Of a stretch of DNA of 64,000 nt, positions 1 to 7,775 are shown one piece after another. This DNA comes from Nocardioides sp. L-11A. Lineage in GTDB: Bacteria; Actinomycetota; Actinomycetes; Propionibacteriales; Nocardioidaceae. Each line of letters begins with the position of its first letter. Position 1 is the first letter of the stretch. The stretch covers positions 496,001 through 560,000 of the forward strand of contig CP124680.1 in assembly GCA_029961745.1 (NCBI GenBank), read 5' to 3'. The notes under the pieces are model-generated. The model had not been told where the DNA came from. It did no database searches and saw only the letters and a list, made by a program, of their open reading frames with translations. The translations under genes and the position numbers were made by a program.

Positions 1-1379
1 ACTACGTGCCGCCGCACGAGCGGTACGGCTCGGCGAAGAGCCTCTTCACCCTGTGGTTCGGCGGCACGGCGATGGGGGTCACGCTGCTGACCGGATCCCT
101 GGCCGCGCTGACGGACCTCAGCCTGTTCTGGAGCGTCGTCGCGATCATCGTCGGCACGCTCATCGGCGTCGTCTTCGTGGCCTACCACTCGGCCCAGGGG
201 CCGGTTCTCGGTCTCCCGCAGATGATCCAGTCGCGCGCCCAGTTCGGGTTCTTCGGAGCCAACCTGCCGCTCGTCGTCGTCATCGCGATGTACCTCGGGT
301 TCTTCGGGGGCGGCGCGATCCTCGCCGGCCAGGCGGCCGGCGAGCTCTTCGGGATGAGCGCCAAGGCGGGCATCTTCGTCAGCGGCCTCATCTCGATCGT
401 CCTGGTGGTCTTCGGCTACGACGTCCTCCACCGGGTGGCCAAGGTCCTCACGCCGGTGTTCATCGTCGCGTTCGCCGTCCTCACCGTCGCGCTGGTCGCG
501 AACTGGCCGGGAGCGGGCGACCGGGTCGTGGCGGAGAACGGGTTCTCGGCGACCGGGTTCTTCTTCGTCCTCGGGATCGTCGCCGCGTACTTCATCACCT
601 ACGGGCCGTACGTCGCCGACTACTCGCGCTACCTCCCGGAGTCCACGAGCCACGCGGAGACCTTCTGGTACACCTACGCCGGCATGGCGCTGGCCGGGAT
701 CTGGTTCATGTCGCTCGGGGCGGCGATCCAGATCGGCTACAGCCGGCTCCCGATCGTCGAGGCGCTCGCGGCGGCGGGAGACAGCGCGGGCGGCGTACTG
801 CGGTTCGTCGTCCTCCTGGCCCTGCTGGTCGGACTCATCAACATCGGCGCGCTCAACATCTACGGCGCGGCGATGTCGGGCATGACCATCGCGACCTCGT
901 TCCTGAGCCAGGTGCGGCCGACCAAGGGGCTGCGGATGACGTTCATGCTGGCCACCGGCGCCGTGGGCACGGTCGGGGCGTCGCTGTTGTCCGGGGACCT
1001 CATCGTCTCCTACGAGAACTTCATCTTCTTCCTGATCGCCTTCCTCGTCCCGTGGTCGGCGATCAACCTCGCCGACTTCTACGTCGTCGCTCGCGGTGAG
1101 TACGACGTCAAGGCGCTCTTCGACCCGCAGGGTCGCTACGGCCTCTTCAACGGGCCCGGTGTGCTCGCCTACGTCATCGGCTGCGCCGCGCTCGCCCCCT
1201 TCGTCTCGACCGTCTACTGGAGCGGGCCGATCGCGAAGGAGCTGGGCTTCGACATCTCGTGGCTGGTCGGACTCGTCGTCCCCGCCGCGCTCTATATCGT
1301 CATCTGCCGCGTCTGGCGGTCGCGTCCTACGGTGGACGAGCTGATCGCCCCGCGGGTCGACGCATTCGACCAGGCCTGA
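1..1379 (+). CDS. NCS1-family purine/pyrimidine-type permease (5' end cut by window)
   Basis: Integral membrane transporter of the nucleobase:cation symporter-1 family (cytosine, uracil, allantoin, hydantoin and related substrates). About 459 codons are visible and the frame is open to base 1. The first visible residues, with an ERYGSAKSLF stretch, match the conserved region just before TM1 of NCS1 proteins, so only a short N-terminus is missing. About twelve hydrophobic segments follow, including a GFFGGGAILAGQAAGELF stretch. The stop lies 29 bp before the nitrilase start, so the two genes are probably co-transcribed and the permease would import the substrate of this operon. Substrate specificity cannot be read from the sequence. 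Confidence 0.88.
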   Translation, partial: YVPPHERYGSAKSLFTLWFGGTAMGVTLLTGSLAALTDLSLFWSVVAIIVGTLIGVVFVAYHSAQGPVLGLPQMIQSRAQFGFFGANLPLVVVIAMYLGFFGGGAILAGQAAGELFGMSAKAGIFVSGLISIVLVVFGYDVLHRVAKVLTPVFIVAFAVLTVALVANWPGAGDRVVAENGFSATGFFFVLGIVAAYFITYGPYVADYSRYLPESTSHAETFWYTYAGMALAGIWFMSLGAAIQIGYSRLPIVEALAAAGDSAGGVLRFVVLLALLVGLINIGALNIYGAAMSGMTIATSFLSQVRPTKGLRMTFMLATGAVGTVGASLLSGDLIVSYENFIFFLIAFLVPWSAINLADFYVVARGEYDVKALFDPQGRYGLFNGPGVLAYVIGCAALAPFVSTVYWSGPIAKELGFDISWLVGLVVPAALYIVICRVWRSRPTVDELIAPRVDAFDQA

Positions 1380-1408
1380 TGGTCACCGACTCGAGAGGAA
1401 CAGAACCC

Positions 1409-2446
1409 ATGGCACACATCGACCCGATCGTGCGGGTGGCCGCGGTGCAGGCCGCGCCCGTCTGGATGGACAAGGACAAGTCGGTCGACAAGGCGATCCA
1501 GCTCATCGACGATGCGGCCGCGCGCGGCGCCCAGCTGGTCGCGTTCGGCGAGAGCTGGCTGCCCGGCTTCCCCTTCTGGATCTGGCTGGGTGCGCCGGCC
1601 TGGGGGAGCGACTACTTCGTCGAGCTCCACCAGAACGCCGTCGAGATCGACGGGCCCGAGCTCCGGGCCCTTCGTGCCGCTGCCCGGCGCGCGGGCGTCG
1701 AGGTGGTGATGGGAGCCACGGAACGTGACGGCGGCAGCCTCTACTGCACGCTGTTCTTCATCGGCGCCGACGGCTCGCTGCGCGGGCGCCATCGCAAGCT
1801 CAAGCCCACGCACGTCGAGCGCAGCGTGTGGGGCGAGGGCGACGGCAGCGACCTCTTCGTCCTCGACACCCCCCTCGGCAGGATCGGCGGCCTCAACTGC
1901 TGGGAGCACCTGCAGCCGCTGTCGAAGTACGCGATGTACGCCGCCGGGGAGCAGATCCACATCGCGGCCTGGCCGGCCCTGTCCATCTATCGGGAGCAGG
2001 CCTACGCCCTCGGCGTCGAGGCGAACATGGCGGCCTCGAAGGTGTACGCGCTCGAGGGTCAGTCCTTCGTGCTGGCCTGCACGAGCATCGTCGACGAGGT
2101 CGTCATGTCCCGGCTGTGCGACACCCCCGAGAAGCAGTGCCTGCTGGAGCTCGGCGGCGGTACGACGACCATCTTCGCGCCCTCGGGGGCGGAGCTCGCG
2201 GGCCCGCTGCCCTATACGGCTGAGGACATCTTGGTGGCGGACCTGGATCTCGCGGAGATCCGTCGCGCGAAGCAGGCCGCGGATCCGGCCGGGCACTACG
2301 CGCGGGCCGACGCGACGCGGCTCGTCGTGAACCGTGAGCCCCGCCGGCCGGTCGACCACGGTGCCGCGGCCGTGGCGGGAGGGGCGATGGCCGCCGCCCC
2401 AGGCGCGATGCCCGCCGTCGACGAGGAGGACGAGTCGTCCGTCTGA
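1409..2446 (+). CDS. Nitrilase / cyanide-hydratase family protein
   Basis: Carbon-nitrogen hydrolase of 345 aa, predicted to hydrolyse a nitrile to acid plus ammonia. The catalytic triad is visible: Glu48 in FGESWLPG, Lys130 in HRKLKPT and Cys164 in GGLNCWEH; the second conserved Glu is Glu137. The NCWEH motif and the length are those of true nitrilases rather than amidases. The last 30 or so residues are a low-complexity Ala/Pro-rich tail. The ATG at 1409 follows a GAGAGGAA Shine-Dalgarno with an 8-base gap; longer in-frame starts would overlap the permease. It sits with an aspartase gene, so beta-cyanoalanine or another nitrile that leads to aspartate is a possible substrate (inference). 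Confidence 0.9.
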   Translation: MAHIDPIVRVAAVQAAPVWMDKDKSVDKAIQLIDDAAARGAQLVAFGESWLPGFPFWIWLGAPAWGSDYFVELHQNAVEIDGPELRALRAAARRAGVEVVMGATERDGGSLYCTLFFIGADGSLRGRHRKLKPTHVERSVWGEGDGSDLFVLDTPLGRIGGLNCWEHLQPLSKYAMYAAGEQIHIAAWPALSIYREQAYALGVEANMAASKVYALEGQSFVLACTSIVDEVVMSRLCDTPEKQCLLELGGGTTTIFAPSGAELAGPLPYTAEDILVADLDLAEIRRAKQAADPAGHYARADATRLVVNREPRRPVDHGAAAVAGGAMAAAPGAMPAVDEEDESSV

Positions 2447-2480
2447 GCGCGGGACGAGCGGCCGCGACGCGGCGGTAGTG

Positions 2481-2505
2481 CGGGGCGTGGCGATGCCACG
2501 CCCCG
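2481..2505. terminator. Hairpin after the nitrilase gene
   Basis: Perfect 11-bp inverted repeat with a 3-nt loop (arms 2481-2491 and 2495-2505), 35 bp after the nitrilase stop. There is no U-tract, as is common in high-GC actinobacteria. It may separate permease-nitrilase transcription from the genes starting at 2698, or only attenuate it. Confidence 0.55.
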
Positions 2506-2587
2506 CCTGCCGTGGTGGCCGGCCCGGGCTCGGGTCGACGCCGCGCGCGAGCCTGCCGCATTGCATCGAAATCAGAGATTCAAAAGG

Positions 2588-2604
2588 CCAACAACATCTG
2601 TTGG
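2588..2604. promoter_or_regulatory. Palindromic operator candidate upstream of the monooxygenase
   Basis: Inverted repeat CCAACA-N5-TGTTGG in a locally AT-richer patch, about 95 bp upstream of the start at 2698. The 2447-2697 gap holds no convincing gene. The size and symmetry fit a dimeric repressor site. No regulator gene lies next to it, so the binding protein is unknown. Confidence 0.35.
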
Positions 2605-2697
2605 ACATGTGCAAGGGACGCAGTCAGGATCGTGAGGACGGCCCCGCCGGCGAGGGCCGGCGGCGGGTGAGCCGCCGAGAGATGTGGAGGTAGGGCA

Positions 2698-3999
2698 ATG
2701 TCGAATGAGGATGTCGAGGTCGTCGTGATCGGCGGCGGGCAGGCAGGTCTGGCGATGAGCGAGCACCTCGGTGCCCAGCGCGTCTCACACCTGGTGCTGG
2801 AGCGGGACCGGATCGCGGAGCGGTGGCGTACCGAGCGTTGGGACTCGCTCGTCGCGAACGGCCCGGCCTGGCACGACCGCTTCCCGGGCATGGAGTTCTC
2901 CGACGTCGCCCCCGACGACTTCGCGACCAAGGACCAGGTCGCGCAGTACTTCGAGAGCTATGCGCGCAAGATCGATGCTCCGATCCGGTGCGGCGTCGAG
3001 GTGACCGAGGTACGCCGCCGGCCGGGGCGGCCCGGCTTCCACGTCGAGACGACCGACGGGGTGATCGGCGCCCGGTTCGTGGTCGCCGCGACCGGACCGT
3101 TCCAGCGGCCCGTCATCCCGCCCGTCGTCCCTGCCGACGCTGTGGTGACGCAGCTCCACTCGAGCGGCTACCGCAACCCAGAGCAGCTGGCGGAGGGCGC
3201 CGTCCTGGTGGTCGGCGCCGGCTCGTCGGGCGTCCAGATCGCCGACGAGCTGCGCCGCGCGGGACGTCGGGTCCTCCTCTCGGTCGGACCGCACGAGCGC
3301 CCGCCGCGGAGCTATCGGAGCCGGGACTTCTGCTGGTGGCTGGGTGTGCTGGGTCTGTGGGACGCCGACGCCCCGCCCCAGGGCGCCGAGCACGTCACCA
3401 TCGCCGTCAGCGGTGCCCACGGCGGGCGCACGGTGGACTTCCGTGCGCTGGCGGAGAGCGGCATCGAGCTGCTCGGCCTCACCAGCGCCTACCAGGACGG
3501 TGTGCTCACGTTCGCCGCCGACCTCCGCGCCAATGTCGCCCACGGCGACGCCAACTACCTGGCTCTCCTCGACGCCGCCGACGCCTACGTCGAGCGCCAC
3601 GGTCTCGACCTGCCCGAGGAGCCGCAGGCCCGGGCCACGCGCCCCGACCCGGCCTGCCTCACCGAGCCGGTCCTCTCCCTGGACCTGGCCGCGGAGGGCA
3701 TCACCACCATCGTCTGGGCGACCGGCTTCGCCGCGGACTACGACTGGCTCCATGTCGACGCGTTCGACGAGGCGGGCCGGCCACGGCAGCAGCGCGGGGT
3801 GTCCGTCGAGTCCGGCGTCTACTTCCTGGGGCTGCCGTGGCTGTCGCGCCGTGGCTCCAGCTTCATCTGGGGCGTCTGGCACGACGCGAAGTACGTCGCC
3901 GACCACATCATGACCCAGCGCCGCTATCTCGCCTACGCGCCGGAGCCGGCACCAGGGGACCTGCGCGAGCGGGCCGGCCTGACGGGAGCGATCCGATGA
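2698..3999 (+). CDS. FAD/NAD(P)-binding flavin monooxygenase-like protein
   Basis: 433-aa flavoprotein related to flavin-containing and CzcO-like monooxygenases, predicted to insert one oxygen atom (N- or S-oxidation or Baeyer-Villiger type). The FAD Rossmann motif GGGQAG is at residues 12-17, and a second dinucleotide motif, VVGAGSSG, is near residue 175 for NAD(P)H. An LHSSGYRNP segment before it resembles the FMO linker signature. The ATG at 2698 has a GGAGG 7 bases upstream. Its stop overlaps the RidA start as ATGA, implying translational coupling. It may oxidise an amine or nitrile-related intermediate of the operon; the exact reaction is not assignable. Confidence 0.85.
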   Translation: MSNEDVEVVVIGGGQAGLAMSEHLGAQRVSHLVLERDRIAERWRTERWDSLVANGPAWHDRFPGMEFSDVAPDDFATKDQVAQYFESYARKIDAPIRCGVEVTEVRRRPGRPGFHVETTDGVIGARFVVAATGPFQRPVIPPVVPADAVVTQLHSSGYRNPEQLAEGAVLVVGAGSSGVQIADELRRAGRRVLLSVGPHERPPRSYRSRDFCWWLGVLGLWDADAPPQGAEHVTIAVSGAHGGRTVDFRALAESGIELLGLTSAYQDGVLTFAADLRANVAHGDANYLALLDAADAYVERHGLDLPEEPQARATRPDPACLTEPVLSLDLAAEGITTIVWATGFAADYDWLHVDAFDEAGRPRQQRGVSVESGVYFLGLPWLSRRGSSFIWGVWHDAKYVADHIMTQRRYLAYAPEPAPGDLRERAGLTGAIR

Positions 4000-4424
4000 A
4001 CGCCCTGATCGTCGCGGGCGGCCACACGCGCATCCGCCCCTTCAACACGCGCGACACCTACCCGGAGCAGGAGCTCGAGAACGACCTCTGCCAGGCGGTC
4101 GTCGCCGGCAACACGGTCTACGTCCGGGGTCAGATCGGGCAGGACCTCGACACCAGCGAGTCCGTGGGCATCGGTGATGTCGCGGCGCAGACCGAGCGGG
4201 CGATGGCGAACATCGAGATGCTGCTGTCCGAGGCGGGCGCGCGCATGGAGCACCTGGTCAAGCTGACCATCTACATCGTGGATCCGCGCTACCGCGAGGC
4301 GGTCTACCGGACGATCGGCCGCTGGACCCGGGGGGTCCACCCGATCTCCACGGGGCTCGTCGTCAGTGCCCTCGCGCGGCCGGAGTGGCTGGTCGAGGTC
4401 GACGCGATCGCGGTGATCCCGTGA
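3996..4424 (+). CDS. RidA family (YjgF/YER057c/UK114) protein
   Basis: 142-aa member of the RidA fold. RidA proteins are small cytosolic trimers; many deaminate reactive enamine/imine intermediates and others act in specific catabolic operons. The C-terminal segment ARPEWLVEVDAIAV carries the conserved Arg (about residue 128) in the position of the catalytic Arg of classical RidA. The protein has a longer N-terminus than the usual ~130 aa. It is embedded between the monooxygenase and DUF1028 genes with ATGA and GTGA-type overlaps on both sides, so it is likely a pathway enzyme (imine or carbamate hydrolysis) rather than housekeeping RidA. Confidence 0.88.
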   Translation: MNALIVAGGHTRIRPFNTRDTYPEQELENDLCQAVVAGNTVYVRGQIGQDLDTSESVGIGDVAAQTERAMANIEMLLSEAGARMEHLVKLTIYIVDPRYREAVYRTIGRWTRGVHPISTGLVVSALARPEWLVEVDAIAVIP

Positions 4425-5089
4425 CGATGTCCTTCATCGGGGCCGACGACCAGGGCTTCGGCATCGCCATCGCCTCGTCCAGTCCCGCCGTGGCCGCCCG
4501 CTGTGCGCACCTGCGCTCCGGCGTCGGCGTGGTCGCCTCCCAGAACGTGACCGACCCCCGCCTCGGGCCGCGGCTGCTGGACCTCCTCGAGCGGCACGGC
4601 GACGCCGAGACGGCGCTGCACCGGCTCACGACCGCCACCGAGCTCGTCGAGTATCGCCAGCTGACCGTGCTGGGGAGTGACGGTGGTGCCTGCTTCTCCG
4701 GTGGCCACGTGCTCGGCGTCCATGCGGCGGTGCGGGGCGACCGCGTCGTCGGTGCGGGCAACCTGCTGGCGGGCGAGGCGGTGATCGCCGCCGGCGTGGC
4801 CGCCTTCGAGAACGCGACCGGCGAGCTCGAGGAGAGGCTGCTGAGCGCCCTGCTGGCGGCCCTCGACCGCGGCGGCGAGGCGGGTCCGCTGCACTCGGCC
4901 GGCCTCCTGGTCACCCGCCACGGACGGGCATGGAACGAGACCGACCTGCGCGTCGACTGGTCCGACGGCGACCCGGTCGCCGAGCTCGGCGACCTGCTGC
5001 GCCGATGGCTGCCCGAACGGGACGCCTATGTCGCCCGCGCGATCGAGCCCGGCCGCGCTCCGAGCTACGGGGTGCCGGGTGACCTCTGA
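4421..5089 (+). CDS. DUF1028 family protein
   Basis: 222-aa protein of the uncharacterised DUF1028 family, related in fold to Ntn hydrolases as far as I recall. The GTG at 4421 overlaps the ridA stop and gives an N-terminus starting Met-Thr-Met-Ser. This aligns with the family's usual Met-Thr-Phe-Ser start and would leave an N-terminal Thr after Met removal; an ATG at 4427 is the alternative start. The family motifs GVGVVASQN and LLAGEAVIAA are present. DUF1028 genes often sit beside RidA and M20 amidohydrolases in amide or amino-acid catabolic operons, exactly as here. Function is unknown. Confidence 0.85.
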   Translation: MTMSFIGADDQGFGIAIASSSPAVAARCAHLRSGVGVVASQNVTDPRLGPRLLDLLERHGDAETALHRLTTATELVEYRQLTVLGSDGGACFSGGHVLGVHAAVRGDRVVGAGNLLAGEAVIAAGVAAFENATGELEERLLSALLAALDRGGEAGPLHSAGLLVTRHGRAWNETDLRVDWSDGDPVAELGDLLRRWLPERDAYVARAIEPGRAPSYGVPGDL

Positions 5090-6230
5090 CGTCAAGGAGG
5101 TCGTGGCCCGGCGGGCGGGCCTGTTGATGCCCGACCTCGTCGCCCTCTCCCGCGACCTGCACCGACACCCGGAGACGGCCTGGGAGGAGACCCGGGCCGC
5201 CGCGTGGGTGGCCGACCGCCTCTCGTCCTACGGCTACGAGGTCACGCCGGCGTACCTCGGGTTCCCGACGGCGTTGCATGCCCGGATCGGGTCCGGCCCG
5301 CTGCGGGTCGGGCTCTGCGTCGAGTACGACGCGCTGCCGGGTCTCGGGCACGCCTGCGGGCACAACCTCATCGCGGCCATGTCCACCGGCGCCGCGGGGG
5401 CGCTGGCGCAGGTGGCCGACGACCTCGGACTCACCGTCGAGGTCTACGGCACCCCCGCGGAGGAGGGCGGGGGAGGCAAGATCGAGCTCCTCGACCGGGG
5501 GGCGTTCGTCGGCCTGGATCTCGCGATGATGGTCCATCCGGCGCCGGTCGACGTCGCCGAGGCCCGCCCCTTCGCGGTCTCCCACTCCGAGATCGTGTTT
5601 CGGGGCAAGGCGTCCCACGCCGCCGCCTACCCCGAGGACGGCGTCAACGCCGCCGACGCGTTCACGATCTCCCAGGTCGCGATCGGCCTGCTGCGCCAGC
5701 AGCTGCCCGGCACCGCCCGGGTCCACGGCATCGTCACCCAGGCGGGCGAGGCGCCCAACGCGATCCCCGAGACCGCTCGCGGTCGCTGGTACGTGCGGGC
5801 CGCGTCGCTCGACGAGCTCGCGGACATCGAGCCGCGCGTCCGCCGCTGCTTCGAGGCGGGCGCGCTCGCGACGGGCTGCGAGCTCGAGATCGCTCCGGAG
5901 TCCCAGCCCTACGCCGAGTTCCGCACGGACGACACGGCCCTCGCGTCGTACGTCGCGAACGCCGAGCGACTGGGGCGGCGGTTCGACACCTCCGGGCGCG
6001 CGTCCCGGATGAACCGGGCGTCGACGGATATGGGGAACGTGTCCCAGGTGGTGCCCGCCATCCACCCCTACATCGGCATCGACTCCCTGCCGGCGGTCAA
6101 CCACCAGGCTGCGTTCGCCGAGCACACCCTCGGGCCCGCGGCGGAGCGTGCCGTCCACGACGGCGCGGTGGCCCTCGCCTGGACGGCGATCGACCGGGCC
6201 CGTCAGGACCGTCAGGAAGGACGACGATGA
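5079..6230 (+). CDS. M20 family amidohydrolase (PM20D2/AbgB-like)
   Basis: 383-aa zinc-dependent amidohydrolase. The metal-site signature is seen as EYDALPGLGHACGHN near residues 80-95, the catalytic Glu pair in PAEEGGGG, and the late STDMGNVSQVVPAIHP segment typical of the AbgB/PM20D2 branch, whose members cleave p-aminobenzoyl-glutamate or beta-alanyl dipeptides. Start GTG 5079 overlaps the DUF1028 stop by 11 bp. The gene ends in an ATGA overlap with the aspartase gene, so an N-acyl or N-carbamoyl aspartate-like substrate feeding aspartase is plausible (inference). Confidence 0.88.
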   Translation: MTSDVKEVVARRAGLLMPDLVALSRDLHRHPETAWEETRAAAWVADRLSSYGYEVTPAYLGFPTALHARIGSGPLRVGLCVEYDALPGLGHACGHNLIAAMSTGAAGALAQVADDLGLTVEVYGTPAEEGGGGKIELLDRGAFVGLDLAMMVHPAPVDVAEARPFAVSHSEIVFRGKASHAAAYPEDGVNAADAFTISQVAIGLLRQQLPGTARVHGIVTQAGEAPNAIPETARGRWYVRAASLDELADIEPRVRRCFEAGALATGCELEIAPESQPYAEFRTDDTALASYVANAERLGRRFDTSGRASRMNRASTDMGNVSQVVPAIHPYIGIDSLPAVNHQAAFAEHTLGPAAERAVHDGAVALAWTAIDRARQDRQEGRR

Positions 6231-7705
6231 GCGCCGAGGCCGACCGAACCCGCACCGAGGTGGACTTCCTCGGGGAGCTCGAGATCCCCGAGTCCGCACT
6301 CTGGGGGATCCACACCGCCCGCGCGCTGCAGAACTTCCCGATCAGCGACGTCCCGCTCCACGCGCACCCGGAGCTGATCCAGGCGCTCGGCCAGATCAAG
6401 CTGGCGGCGGCCCGGGCCAACCGTGACCTGAGCCTGATCGACCCGGCCGTCGCGGACGCGATCGCGAGCGCCGCCTCGGAGGTCGCGACCCATCGGCTGG
6501 ACCGCTTCTTCGTCGTCGACGTGATCCAGGGCGGCGCCGGCACCTCGACCAACATGAACGCGAACGAGGTGATCGCGAACCGCGCCCTGGAGCTGCTGGG
6601 GCATCGGCCCGGCGCCTACGACGTCGTGCACCCCATCGACCACGTCAACCGCTGCCAGAGCACCAACGACGTCTATCCCACCGCGGTCCGCCTCGCTCTC
6701 GTCGAGGCGCTCGACGTGCTCGCCGGCCGGGTGCTCGCGTGTGTGGAGGCGCTGCACGAGAAGGCGGCGGAGTTCGGCGAGATCCTCAAGATCGGTCGCA
6801 CCCAGCTCCAGGACGCCGTCCCGATGACGGTGGGACGGGAGTTCCGCGGCTGGGCGGTGACCTTGAGTGAGGAGCTGCCGCGGCTGCGGGAGACCCGTGC
6901 CCTGTTGGCCGAGGTCAATCTCGGAGGAACGGCGATCGGCACCGGGATCACCGCGCCCCCGGCGTACTCGGCGCTGGTCTGCCGGCACCTCGCCGGGCTC
7001 ACCGGCATGCCCATCGTCCCGGCGGCCGACCTGGTCGAGGCGACGTCGGACACCGGTGTCTTCGTCCTGGTCTCGGGCGCGATCAAGCGGGTCGCGGTGA
7101 AGCTGTCGAAGATCTGCAACGACCTGCGCCTGCTCGGGTCCGGCCCCCAGGCCGGTTTCGGGGAGCTCCGTCTCCCCGCCCGTCAGGCCGGTTCCAGCAT
7201 CATGCCGGGCAAGGTCAACCCGGTGATCCCCGAGGTCGTCAACCAGGTCGCCTACGCGATCTGCGGGAACGACGTCAGCATCACCATGGCGGCCGAGTCC
7301 GGTCAGCTCCAGCTGAACGCGTTCGAGCCGCTGGTCGCCCACCGCCTCCTCGAAGGCAGCCGCTGGCTGTCCCGGGCGCTCGGGACCCTGACCGAGAACT
7401 GCATCGAGGGCATCGAGGTCGACCGAGCCCGCCTGGCCGCCGAGGTCGAGCGCAGTGTCGGGGTCGTGACTGCGTTGGCCCCGATGATCGGGTACGCGAC
7501 GGCCTCCGAGATCGCCAAGGCCGCCCTCCGGGGCGAGGGCACGGTGCGTGACCTCGTGCTCGCCACCGGCCTCCTCGGGGAGGCCGAGCTCGCGGCGCTC
7601 CTGTCGCCGTCCGTGCTCTGTGGTGACGACCCCGAGCTCCCGGAGGGGGACGATCCGGTCGCGCTGGCGCGGGGCCTGATGGCGGGGGCGTCGCTGCGCT
7701 GGTGA
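6227..7705 (+). CDS. aspA: Aspartate ammonia-lyase (aspartase/fumarase superfamily)
   Basis: 492-aa lyase that converts L-aspartate to fumarate and ammonia, linking the operon to the TCA cycle. The superfamily signature GSSIMPGKVNP is present around residue 325, followed by an EVVNQVAYAICGND stretch and QLQLNAFEP as in aspartases. TSTNMNANEV and SSQ/STND-like substrate-binding segments lie earlier (RCQSTNDVYPT). The ATG at 6227 overlaps the M20 stop, with AGGAAGG upstream. It is the last gene of the operon and is followed by a strong hairpin. Fumarase-type activity is a less likely alternative. Confidence 0.9.
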   Translation: MSAEADRTRTEVDFLGELEIPESALWGIHTARALQNFPISDVPLHAHPELIQALGQIKLAAARANRDLSLIDPAVADAIASAASEVATHRLDRFFVVDVIQGGAGTSTNMNANEVIANRALELLGHRPGAYDVVHPIDHVNRCQSTNDVYPTAVRLALVEALDVLAGRVLACVEALHEKAAEFGEILKIGRTQLQDAVPMTVGREFRGWAVTLSEELPRLRETRALLAEVNLGGTAIGTGITAPPAYSALVCRHLAGLTGMPIVPAADLVEATSDTGVFVLVSGAIKRVAVKLSKICNDLRLLGSGPQAGFGELRLPARQAGSSIMPGKVNPVIPEVVNQVAYAICGNDVSITMAAESGQLQLNAFEPLVAHRLLEGSRWLSRALGTLTENCIEGIEVDRARLAAEVERSVGVVTALAPMIGYATASEIAKAALRGEGTVRDLVLATGLLGEAELAALLSPSVLCGDDPELPEGDDPVALARGLMAGASLRW

Positions 7706-7725
7706 ACGGGCCGGCGGTGTCGTCG

Positions 7726-7759
7726 AGGGCTGGAGTGCGCGGTCGCGCACTCCAGCCCT
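7726..7759. terminator. Bidirectional hairpin terminator between aspA and the PDH E2 gene
   Basis: Perfect 15-bp stem with a 4-nt loop (arms 7726-7740 and 7745-7759), followed by TTT on the plus strand. It lies between convergent genes (stops at 7705 and 7776) and can serve both. Confidence 0.75.
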
Positions 7760-7775
7760 TTCGCCGTGTCCCGCC

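Noticed and set aside
1409..3999. Nit1C-type cyanide assimilation cluster.
   Set aside because: A nitrilase and a flavoprotein are present, but the radical SAM, acetyltransferase and AIR-synthase-like genes of Nit1C are missing.
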